NCBI GenBank assembly: GCA_037447655.1
Contig: JBBHKE010003218.1
Coordinates: 105,711 to 169,710 of the forward strand
From: Zygnema cylindricum
Lineage: Eukaryota; Streptophyta; Zygnematophyceae; Zygnematales; Zygnemataceae
Reading direction: 5' to 3'
DNA: 64,000 nucleotides
Part shown: positions 54,285-64,000 of the stretch, piece by piece
Layout of the letters: the number at the start of each line of letters is the position of its first letter
Numbering within the stretch: position 1 is the stretch's first letter
Position numbers and translations under genes: made by a program
The notes under the pieces: generated by a model
What the model saw: only the letters and a program-made list of their open reading frames with translations
What the model was told of the DNA's origin: nothing
Database searches by the model: none

Positions 54285-55175
54285 AAAAGGAGGAGAGGCA
54301 AAGGGATGGAGAGAGGAACGAGAAAGAAGCGTGGTGCTAGAAATGAGGGGGCAAGCTTGAGTAAATGGAGGGAAGCGGGAGTGCAAGGGAGTCAAGGAGG
54401 GAGGAAGGAGGAGAGGGGAGGGAGAAGGAAGAGGAGAAGATGGAGAAGAGAGACAAGAAGAGGAAGGAGGAGGGAGAAGGGATGAGGGAGGAGCAAGGAG
54501 GGAGGAGGGAGGAGTAGGGAGGAGGGAGGAGGGAGGATGGGGGAGGGAGGAGGGAGGAGGGAGGAGGGTTGTTGGAGGGAACAGGAAGGGGGGAGGAGGA
54601 GGATGGAGGAAGGAGGATAGAGGGAGGCGGAGAAGGGAGGAGAGATGGAGGGATGGAGGGAGGAGGGGTTGAGGGAGGAGGTAGAGGAAAAAAAGAGAAG
54701 AGGAAGGAGAAGGGAGGACGGTGGGAGCAATGAGAAAGGAATAAGGGAAAAAAGGAGGGTGATGGGAGCAAGGAGAAGAGGGAGGAAGGAGTAAATAAAT
54801 GTGAGAGGTGAGGGAAGAGAACAAGAGGGAGGAGGGAGGAAAGCGAATAAAGGTGCAAGAAGGAAAAACTGCCTCGAAAACAAAAAAAACTGCTCGGAGA
54901 AAATTAGTGCCAAAAAAAAAAAACTCTCCTAAAAAGCAAAAATGGTCGAAAAGACAAAATTGCCCGAAAGACAAAAAATGAAACGAGACGTGAGAAAAAA
55001 AAGAGTAAAAAAAAAAGAGTAAGACCAAAATTTCTTGAAATTTCACAAAAGTTCGCTTTGATAAATTGTTTAAGGGAGAGAGTGTGGGAGAGGGAGAAAG
55101 AGAGACTGATAGTTGGGGAGAAAATGAGAACGAGAGGGAGAGAAAAGCGTGTAGGAGGGAGAGTGGGAGAGAGTC
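54285..55175. repeat. Purine-rich tract, right half
   Basis: GGAGGGA/GGAAGGA sequence continuing the tract at 44944-45482. The three overlapping minus-strand frames of 173-311 codons are Pro/Ser/Leu-rich artefacts of composition. Confidence 0.85.
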
Positions 55176-55374
55176 CAACTAAAATACAGAGTACCACTTC
55201 AAAGCCTTGGTTACATAGGCACACCTCTCTTTATAATCTTTTTAAAGACTCGAGAGACATTCTAAAAGAATCTTCTTTTACACGTGGCAACAAAATTGTG
55301 AACATCTACCATGTACGGACATGCATGTAAAAAATTAAGAAATAAAAGCTTGCTTTACTTTTAAAACGCTTCTT

Positions 55375-56090
55375 TGAAAAAAGCCAAAATTGTGGTAATC
55401 AACACCACGAAAGTCACCTATGGCTTTCTTCCTATATTGTAAAGGGCGCATGTCTTGTACAATGTCGCCACGTGTTATTTTTTGAAAGAAAAATGATTTG
55501 ATCTGATGACATTTGACTCTTCAGAAGAGTACAAAGGTAAGTTCAGAAATGTTCATTTGTGATTTTCGAGTGAGTTCTCAACGACAAAAAACACCAAACG
55601 AAGATTAAAAAACACACGTGGGTTGCCAAAAAAGGCCACCAAAGGGAAGCAAAAAAGTCAATTCATGCAAAAGGAAGGAATAGAAACTTCCTTTGCTTAT
55701 ATATTTTGCGTCATTGGTCCACTTTAAATTTTTGAAAAATGCGGAAATTGTCGTAATGTGCATAGAGAAAGTCACCCTCTTTGTTCCTATTTTGAAAAGT
55801 GCGCACGTTTTGTAGAATGTGGCCACGTGGTATTTTTTGAAAAAAAAATGATGTGAAATGATGTGTTTGGTTCGTCAGAAACAAAATTAAGTTTAAAAGT
55901 GCTCGGTTGTGATTTTGTGTGAATGCTAAACAAAGATTAGAAAATGCAGGCGCGTTGCCACAAGACTACCACGTGTGGGAAAGGATTAAATTCACGCATG
56001 GAAAAGATTAGAAAAAGAAGAAATAGAAGCTTCCTAAGCTCAGACCATGAAACCGAATGTTTGAAATTTTGGATTTTAGCGAAATTTCAA
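55375..56090. repeat. Tandem duplication of about 355 bp
   Basis: 55378-55730 and 55735-56090 are similar throughout: both contain GAAAGTCAC, then GTAGAATGT or a variant, CACGTG next to TTATTTTTTGAAA, and a final AATAGAAACTTCC or a variant. Copies have diverged considerably. No gene recognised. Confidence 0.65.
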
Positions 56091-56118
56091 AGTACAACTT
56101 TGCAATATGCGTTCCAAA

Positions 56119-56757
56119 CATAGTTCAAAAGAAGGCGTTTTTATGGTAGGCCTTTGGTAGGCGCACAAAACTTGGCACTAAACTCGCGTAGACTACGCAT
56201 ATTGTATGGGTGTGCGTTGCGGACACTCTTGTACGATCGTACGAATATGACGTATGATCATAGTACAGCGCACGCCACCTGACGAATTTTTTTAGCGAAC
56301 TGACGCGGCGTAGGATGACATTCTGCCGAAAAAAAAACCCGAAAAAAAAAAAAAAAACGCGGACGGGCAACCTGGTTGGTCAATTTGAGGCTTTATTTAG
56401 TGTGGCATTCAAAATTGCAGACGCTAATACTACAAATAATTCTATCGTAAGTTGTGTTATGGGCTTTTCATGTGATCTTCTTAAGATAGCTACTTTTATC
56501 AGCGATCGTCCGATCGTCCAAATCTGACGGTTTAAATAAAAAACACCTCAAAATTCACAGAAAAAATATTTTTTGTCCAAATGTTTTTCAAAATTTAGAC
56601 ATGTCGTTTAATTCTCTATCTATCGATGAGCAACTCAACCCTGTTAACCTTTTTTTTCATTTTTCGACCAATACAATATGGGTCTTAAGGGCATATTGTA
56701 TGTTTTGCGTACAATAGGCATATTGTATGGGCCTACTTTCACCACTTTTTAACTATG
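56119..56757 (+). mobile_element. hAT-like MITE, family 1 (639 bp), 8-bp TSD
   Basis: Starts CATAGTTCAAAAG and ends CACTTTTTAACTATG; perfect octamers GTTCCAAA at 56111-56118 and 56758-56765. About 250 bp at 56165-56440 are not shared with the shorter copies, so it holds an insertion or represents a longer parent. Confidence 0.9.
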
Positions 56758-56765
56758 GTTCCAAA

Positions 56766-57720
56766 TGTGTGAAAATGAAATGGTTGGGGTGCGACCGCGT
56801 GTGCCAAAGTAAGGGTTTTTTTGTCGTTTTGATCAAAAACTTAACGCCGTACCGATAAAGTATACATCCGTACGAATAAAGTGACATTGTTAGAGTAGGC
56901 TCACTAGGCTGCCATTTATCGCTGCGGTAAGACTGAACTGACATAGAGCCAGGTCATCTGGCAATGAATATGTCATTTTTAGGGTGCTGATCATTTCCCA
57001 ACCCATATCATTTGTACATGTACGGTATGTATAGTACAGTACTGTACTGTACTGTACACTCGTACCTTTTTTTTTCGCATAGAACGGCCATTTTTGGTAT
57101 TTCAGTCGTTCAATTATCACTTTTCAAAAACATTCACTTTTTTCCAAAATAGGTTTTTAGAAACTGAAAATTGAAAAATAAAATAGTAAATATATTGCCC
57201 TGCAGACTTGGGTACGTTTTATCAGTAAACAGTAGCTTTGCGAAAGAGTTCACCATTCATCCTTCAAAGCAGTTTTGATCATAACTGCTTAGCGAGATGT
57301 AACCCCTAAAACGTGTCCCTCGTCCGTTATGCCAGGCCTCCGGCCGTCAAAACCTTAGGGCTGCAGCCGCAGGCTATTTGAAGAGTCGGGAATATTTTTC
57401 ATCAGCCAAACTGTAACGAAAACCGTTCCTTAGACTTGTTTTAAAATGACAAAGGCAAGAGTTAGACTTCCGGAAATTCAAGGTTATTAATGGTGGGTTA
57501 GGTTCCTGAAGGAAGGAGTTCGGTTAAAGGCGAAAAACAGTTCATGAATCCAGGAAGCACATTCAACGGTTTTGCTTCATCCAACCTGAATCAATCTCTT
57601 TCCTTTCCCTTTCTCCCTTCCTTCTGATTTTCTCCTTTATACCTCTATCTTCATTAGCTTCCGATTGAGGCGCCGACTTTATTGGTCCTCCGATTCTATG
57701 TTCCAGACTAGCGGAGGAAA
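56766..57720. other. Intergenic stretch
   Basis: Contains a short GTACT run at 57030-57062. No exon or bounded element recognised; may include upstream sequence of the heme-oxygenase-like gene. Confidence 0.3.
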
Positions 57721-57732
57721 AATTGAGGTTCT

Positions 57733-57954
57733 TGACGACCAACCGCCCATCATATAGGTGAGCACTTGGTTGGACTTTTTTTGCGTAATATTATAAAATA
57801 GTGTTAATAATACTATTTAAGGATAGTGTTAATAATACTATTTAAGGGAATGGAATGAAATCGGCCATGTTCGCCTACACTAAATTAGTGTTACTGATAC
57901 TTATTTCGTTTTAATACTAACATTTCCTTTACACTAATAGCTATTGGCAGTGTA
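57733..57954. mobile_element. TA-type MITE
   Basis: The right terminus CAATAGCTATTGGCAGTGTA-like word ends at 57954. The interior shows the AGTGTTAATAATACTATTTA unit twice in tandem, as in other local TA MITEs. The left terminus (near ACCGCCCATCATATAGG) is eroded. Confidence 0.5.
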
Positions 57955-58366
57955 CATTACATGACCTTCTTTATTGCGTCCATAGGTGGTTTGACAAACT
58001 TGTTAGTTCTAGATTAAACAAAGTGTTTCAAAAAGGCAAAGACGATCAGTTTCAGCCACATTTGCTTCCCCCTCTTTTCTCTTTTCTCTTTTCTAACCTT
58101 TTACCTTTCACGGTTTCTTAACATATCGGCATCCTATACATGTGTTGATGCTAGTAACAAGTTCCGTTTTTCGAGCAATATTCATGCAATTGTAGCAAAT
58201 GCTTGGCATTCTTACTGCTTTACACTTAATGCCAAAATAGATACACAGTATATATGGTGAAACAGTATGCATGGGATTTCATAAGCTGTAGCTTTTGGCT
58301 GATTGGCCCTTTCCACTTGCTTGCTTTCTTTGTTTGGAGGCTTTGTTTTGATGCTGCACTCAATAG

Positions 58367-61300
58367 GAGGAAGGTTCTCGACTCGATATCGATCCTCGAG
58401 AAGCTTCCCAGGGAAAGGTGGACTTTGTACGAGTGGAGGCCTGGGGTTCAGGAGGAGGAGGAGAAGAAGAGGTGGAAAATTTACAATTAAAAAGTTTTAG
58501 TCCGGCGTATTCCTCGGAGGACCAATCCAAACTCTTTTATGAACAACTCGTTCGCAGGGTACAGCTGTTAGAGTCGAAAGTAAGTGACATCAAAATCATC
58601 ACATAGCAAGTAAATGCACCAAAAATTATGGATAAGGGGATTTGGAAACGAGAGTTTTTGTTTTTTTATTCTAATCCTAGTCCACACTATTTGGTGCTTT
58701 TTTTTTTCATAAGAGATGCAACCATGTCGATTTGTGATTTTTACCAAACCGATTTTAATGTCGTAAATAGCATTCAGTATACTACTTTTGTGCCCAAAGC
58801 TTTCGTAAACATTCGGTTTCCGCAGGGTTCATGAGTGAAGCTTTGCAACTAAAGCCGAGCTACGGTGATTCAAATTTGAACTTAAGTCATGTGAAATTGA
58901 GTCATTATTGCTGCCCTTTTTATTTTCAAACTAAGTAAAATAACATTCAGTCACATTTAAATGTTTTCCCCAAGTGACGGATATTTTTGGATTAGCCATT
59001 TCCGTTTTTACGGCTACTAGAGATGAAAGTGTTGGATATATGTCTGAGGATGTTTACTAACATATAGTCCGGCCTCAGTTTCATCACCTTTTAATCAACC
59101 TTTTATGAATAATAAATGTCGGGGATGATTTTCACTGTTGCGATCTCTTGAAATTTAAATATTACTCTTAACTTCTTACCGACCAAGCAGGGTTGAGCTA
59201 CTTATTGTTTTGTTATGGTCAGCATGAAAATCACGAAAAGATTGAGTGATTTGATTTCTAGTAGAAAATTGTCTAACAAATTGTTGTCCAATGAGGTCCT
59301 TGACCATAATCATTTATGGAAATTCTTCCCAACCATACCCTGATATGAATAGATATTCTTAAGTTTTCCTTGACTTTTGTTTTCCTTCCCCTGGATGTCT
59401 GTTTGTTTTTTGGTGTTTAGGGAGAAATTTCGGTGGTTCAACCCGAGCCTTTACCCCCTTTCGAGCGTTGGTCATTTGGAGAGAGACGGTATCTACAATA
59501 CTTGACCAATCAGGTGCTTCTTTACTCATAATTTTTTCTTCATGTTTGAGGTTTATCTTAACTGTGATTTCCACTTTTGTCGATATGATTTTTCATCGTA
59601 GCGGCCTAGATGGTACCAATTTCGACAGTCAATTTTTGATAATTTGACAATGTGTAGTATGGCGCAGTTTTATTTTGCACGTGATTTACTGTTGATTATG
59701 CATGTTTTGAAACCACTCTAATTTTGAATTAAAATTAATCCATTTTCTATATATTACTGTATTCAGTATGCAGTGCACAGCACATTAGAGAGGGCCTTGC
59801 CATCATTAGAAGAGACTCAACTTTTCAATACTGGAAATGGAGGAGGAGAAGGAGAAAGAGAAGAATCTGGAAGCTGGGCAGCACTAGCCATTTTCAGAGA
59901 GGATCTTGGGCTGTACCGATCGAAGGTAAGTTTTGACCGTTGTTTGACCTGAAAGATCCAAAACAAATGTTGTCTTATATTTTTGGGTTGACTTCCTTTT
60001 TTATGGTACAATTGGTTGCGAAATCATAAATCATATAGTTTTCCGTAAGACCTTACACTTCCAAACGGATTCTCATGAAACTTAATGGGTTTGATTCAAA
60101 TGTTGAGGAAAATAAACTAATTTATTCAAATCTAAGAAACTTATTGAGGAAAATTTAGGGATATGCATAACCTTCTTCTGCTTATTTTCTCACTTTCTTT
60201 GAATTTCAATTCACGATTTAGCATTCATGACTTTCAATTACAAATAGAATTTACAGCCTACCGTGCAAAGACATCCACCTAATCTTTCAGAAGTCCATAT
60301 ATACTTGCAGTATATTGTTCACAATGTTGTATTTCCTTCGGATTGACTTGTCAAGCTTTGTCAAATTATTGTGTAAGTTATACATTTGTTTAACCGTGCA
60401 TTTATTTAACCACGATTTCCTGATGAACTTACTGACAACAATACACTATGTAATTTTGGATAAACATGCTCAAATTTCTTATGCCGTGGTATCTCCACAA
60501 GTTTTTTAATGAAGTTTTAATTTTCTTTCCAAAACTTAAATAATGCTCCTAAATTTTTCCTGGCGTCCAATTTAATCAAGTTGTTTTTTGCTATAGAATC
60601 TTTCGGATACATTGTTATGCCCTTTATTGGTTTGCATTATTGTTGGATATTTTTCTGCTTTTGTTGTCTGTTAATAACCGGCGTCAACAAAACTGAATAA
60701 GAAACACGGCTGGAAGTTCAAAAGTTTGGGAATTTCTTTCGTTTTCTTTCAGTTATGTGTCTAACAGCTTTTTCTTGTTTACAGGTCCTTCAAAAGGATA
60801 TTGATGCTTTGACAGCAGTGCTCGGAAGAAAAATGGAGAATGGAACTGAAAATAAAAACACGGAAACTGTTGTACCTCCACAACCAACTACACAAACTAC
60901 AGCCTATGCCAAGGTCAGTGTTAGTCACCTAAATTTGAAGAGGTAAGTGGTTTTGAGCTAAAAAAACCTGTATTATTCAAATATAATACTTGATCCCAAA
61001 TGGCACATGTCCTTCCATTTTTTTGGGTTTAGCTTTCCATTTGTTTTACATTTGTTTGAAGGCCCTGCAAATCAAAAATCGTTGGATTCTTGTAGTAGCA
61101 ACTTTGATAACTCATCTTCAACACAAATAGAGGCTGAGCTCCATCAAAGATTCTCCACAATGTTTTTTTTTTGAAACGGATGTGGTGACTTTGGTGGAAA
61201 CATAAAGCTCATTTTTATGAGATTGTTAAGGCTTACATGCTACATAGCATAATTTGTAGTATTGTGTATCGGTAGCCTTTTTTGTGTTACCGATATGTAC

Positions 61301-63096
61301 CTTTTTACCCAAGGATAATCGATATATGGTTTCAATATATCTGTAAGGGAATTATTGCGATAATTTTCGATACATTGGTCTGATATTCCGATAAAAAATT
61401 ATTGCGACAACTCCGTACTGAGTCTGTAGCGTAGTTTACGGACTAGATTGTGAAATCCACCCCCCCGATATATCGGCCATAATTCCCAACTGATATATCG
61501 GGCCCCCTCGTCGACCGATCGTAATTATTGCGATAGAAAATTAGAAAATTTACCTATACACCACTAATAATTTGCTATTTGTTGAGACCATGTAAGTGTA
61601 TAGATTAAGGTCTCAATGGTGACATCTTAGCAAGTCTGCAGGATTGAATTTCCTTTCCCTCTTAAATTGATTTGTAGAATTTAGATTAGGTGAGTATTGA
61701 GCCTACAGCTGTGGATTTGTAACAGTGTGTTACCACTGCATCGTCACATTATCTACCATGATTGGTTTGGATCAGACTCTTCGTTTTTTTTCCTCGATTG
61801 TTTTTTAGGTGATGATAAGATTTTTTCTTTTTACTTGGGTTAACATGAATTACGGTACCAAACATGATTTTGTGTAGACTTGTATTGTAAACCTGGAATC
61901 AAACTATCCAAAAAAATTTACTCTAATAACTGTGTGTTGTATATGCCATGCGACTTGCTGAATTACAGCATGAATTGTTATTAGCGTTAAGGAATAATTA
62001 GTATGAGGACTGTTTTAGTGTTTCAGTTCACATGACGTGGACGATTGTAAGCAACACGTTAAAACAAAACAGTTACTATTATCAATCTCTTTTGTGTTCA
62101 TATGGCAAAAAAATTGGGATCGAAATAGTTTTATTAACACTTAAGCAATAGACGGTGTAGAATTTGTCATTTGTCTTTTACAAACCATCCCCTCTTTACT
62201 GCATGGCATGGATCTCGTCTTTATTTATTACACCATGGATTGCTATTAGCGTTAATAACACTAATTTCATCCCAGTTTTTTTTTGCCCTCTGAATGCATA
62301 GCATTAGTAATACTAGATGCTTTTTTCTTGATGCTAATTCTTTTTGCGGTTTACAATCGTCCATGTCATTGGACCGGAAACAGAATTGGTAACACCAAAA
62401 CATTTCCTCATCCTAGTTATTTCTTAACACTAATAGCGATTTATGGTGTAGTTTATGTGCCGTCTGCCGAGGGAGAAGCACTGCGTTGACATTGGTTGAC
62501 ATCTTTTGGAGGAGCTTTTGAAATTTAGGATATCTGTTAGTAGAAAGTTATGGGAAGGTTGAATGATAAATAAGGTAATAGCGATGCATCGCTATGCCAC
62601 ATGGACGCATTCTCACCAACTTCCTATTTTTCTCTAGATTCGAAATGACTGGGGACTAAAATTCACGTCATCAACTCCCGTCAAAGATCGATTTTGAGAG
62701 TCCTGAAACTGGGGACTAAAATTTATGTTACAACCCTCGTGAAAGATCAAATTTGAGAATCCAGAAAACCGGGGACTAAAATGGGCATTATCAACTCATT
62801 AAAGGTCGAATTTGGGTCGATTTTTTGTGTAAACTTGAATGTGTGTGTCAACTCTTGTAAGAGTGGAACTACAAAAATGGCCCTAAAAGAGCTCAAAAAA
62901 ATGCTTAGAAAAATGGAGAAACGCTAAGTCAAAAAATCACTTAGACCTGACTATCACAGAGAATGTGCATGGAAACAGTACATTTCACAGTTGGGGAAAG
63001 CAGCGAGAGACACCAGAAATACTGTGGATTCAAAACGAGCTCGGCATCAACTACTAGCCCATGTTTTTGCTATTCATGTGGGGCATCTTTCGGCAG
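58367..63096 (+). CDS. Heme-oxygenase-like protein, partial (continues past the right edge)
   Basis: Exons: (58367 or upstream)-58579, 59421-59513, 59767-59925, 60785-60913 and 62979-63096, with GT/AG borders; the first four junctions are phase 0. Reading: FYEQLVRRVQLLESK, then PPFERWSFGERRYLQYLTNQ, YAVHSTLERALPSLEE, FREDLGLYRSKVLQKDIDAL, then TTAYAK joined to YISQLGKAARD, and HQLLAHVFAIHVGHLSAG. This follows the heme oxygenase fold family (plant form F.NTGLERSE.L.KDL, then Y..YL..L, then H......H.AGG). Heme oxygenase opens heme to biliverdin in plastids for phytochrome bilins. The helix that should bear the axial histidine reads LLESK, with Glu there. The start is unresolved: ATG at 58351 opens a Ser/Arg-rich presequence (MLHSIGGRFSTRYR) but one base out of frame. 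A further exon may start at 63996 (TGTAG|GATTG). Confidence 0.7.
61257..61566. mobile_element. hAT-like MITE, family 2 (310 bp), in heme-oxygenase-like intron
   Basis: Starts TAGTATTGTGTATCGG, ends CCTATACACCACTA. Perfect octamers ATAATTTG at 61249-61256 and 61567-61574. The interior is rich in CGATATAT. Confidence 0.85.
62229..62450. mobile_element. TA-type MITE (222 bp), in heme-oxygenase-like intron
   Basis: Ends TACACCATGGATTGCTATTA and AATAGCGATTTATGGTGTA with TA borders. Closest local relative is 10942-11165. Confidence 0.8.
62645..62825. repeat. Three tandem copies of a unit of about 60 bp
   Basis: Each copy holds GGGGACTAAAAT and a CAACTC..AAAGATCGA-like stretch ending TTTGAGA; copies begin near 62650, 62708 and 62771. 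They lie in the intron before the exon at 62979. Confidence 0.75.
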
Positions 63097-63995
63097 GTAA
63101 ACAATTTCAACGTTTTTCCGAAGAAAACGTTCAAAAACTAATTTTTGTTCTTTAATTTTTAATTTTTTGAAATCCTCAAATGGTATTGCTTCAAGTACCT
63201 TTTAAGTTGTTAAAAAAAAACTACCTAGGATCGTTCATAAAAACCCGTTGTTTGGGAGATTACCAGTTATCCGTCAAAGCTAGTATCAGAAACTTTTTTC
63301 TTTATTTGTTTCAAATCCTTTGAATTGCATTTTTTGGGATGGAACAAGTTACATCCATTGGAAAAAAAATATACATATATATTTACATATTATTATCCAC
63401 ACTATTCTGTGTACATGCTAAAAATGAAAGCATTAGGATGTCAAAGCTATCGTGGTAAACTGCATCCTGATTTTATGGTTTTTTTCTTCGTCTCCCTCTT
63501 CCTCTCCTCCCTACTCTCCCCTCTCCCTCCTCCCCCCTCACCCCTCATCCCTCACCCTCTCCCTCTTCCTTTCTCTCGCCCTTATTATTTGCATTACAAT
63601 ACATGACAATGCAGGTATTTTAATCTCGTCAAAATAAAATCAGTGTCCTAATGTTTAAGTGTTTTATTAATTGTTAAGTATTCTTTTTATTTATTGTTCA
63701 CTCTTTTAATTATTCAGTATTCTATTAATATTTTATTAATCATAAGCTAAGCTAAAGCTGTAGCCAAAATTCTGATTTAACTTTTCATCTGAAGTTTTTA
63801 GTCAAAAACATAAGTCAAAATTTTTATTGGTCAAAATTTTTAGTCAAAATCCAGTGAAATGTCTTACTAGATTCACCGAAAAGCTGTTTTTTTTTTTTTT
63901 TTCCTTTTCTCCATAAAATGTTTATTTATTTATTTATTTATCTATTTATTTGTTAATTTAATTTATTTGTTTTTTTTACCTTTTTTTTAATGTAG
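63097..63995. other. Intron sequence with simple repeats
   Basis: A CT-rich tract lies at 63485-63585, followed by TTTA repeats near 63920-63990. No further heme-oxygenase exon was recognised before the possible acceptor at 63995. Confidence 0.45.
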
Positions 63996-64000
63996 GATTG

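Noticed and set aside
54243-55178. 311-codon minus-strand ORF and two overlapping ORFs of 173 codons
   Set aside because: Ser/Pro/Leu/Phe-rich translations of a purine tract, open in three frames at once; composition artefact.

Overview
The window is a nuclear segment from a photosynthetic eukaryote of the green lineage, most likely a streptophyte with a large, repeat-rich, AT-rich genome. The reasons are: spliceosomal genes with GT-AG introns of 0.25-2 kb, a plastid-type photosystem I assembly factor (Y3IP1/CGL59 type), a plant-like heme oxygenase, Copia elements primed by initiator tRNA-Met, and plant-type hAT (BED + DUF659) and PIF/Harbinger-like DNA transposons. The species cannot be fixed from the sequence. 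A 10-base run of N (32879-32888) shows that this is a draft assembly.

Three host genes could be reconstructed exon by exon. (1) A YjbQ/UPF0047 gene on the minus strand, with its last four exons between 12827 and 9926; 5' exons not found. (2) A complete six-exon Y3IP1-like gene on the minus strand, 40572 to 35613, 293 codons, every exon a multiple of three. (3) A heme-oxygenase-like gene on the plus strand from about 58.37 kb, five exons to 63096, running off the right edge. They are unrelated in order and show no operon-like arrangement.

Almost everything else is mobile DNA, and much of it is nested. 1-7.2 kb: mariner-like MITEs (TA target), an hAT-like MITE with 8-bp target duplications, a broken hAT transposase gene and a PIF/Harbinger-like element inside a MITE. 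9.6-13 kb: a 27-bp minisatellite and nested TA MITEs around the YjbQ exons. 17-20 kb: a Harbinger-like element, a long doubtful ORF and a second hAT-like MITE family. 20098-27554: a four-level nest, in which a solo LTR is interrupted by another solo LTR and by a gag-bearing LTR element, whose 3' LTR carries a tiny TRIM array; three of the four insertions have exact 5-bp target duplications and the fourth has one differing at one base. 27.6-33.6 kb: Harbinger-like elements and a cluster of perfect palindromes. 44.9-55.2 kb: a purine-rich tract holding a degraded Copia element that itself carries a second copy of the gag-bearing element.

The most interesting biology is in the LTR elements. The gag-bearing family has only a Gag, a CCHC knuckle and a decayed RT-tail/RNase H remnant. 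Its primer-binding site matches the anticodon arm of initiator tRNA-Met (half-tRNA priming), so the gag start codon sits on the complement of the CAU anticodon. The TRIM has 228-bp LTRs, a 57-bp interior, a conventional 3'-end tRNA-iMet primer site and a nearly complete tRNA-like body with A and B boxes inside each full LTR, an arrangement parallel to the 5S-carrying Cassandra elements.
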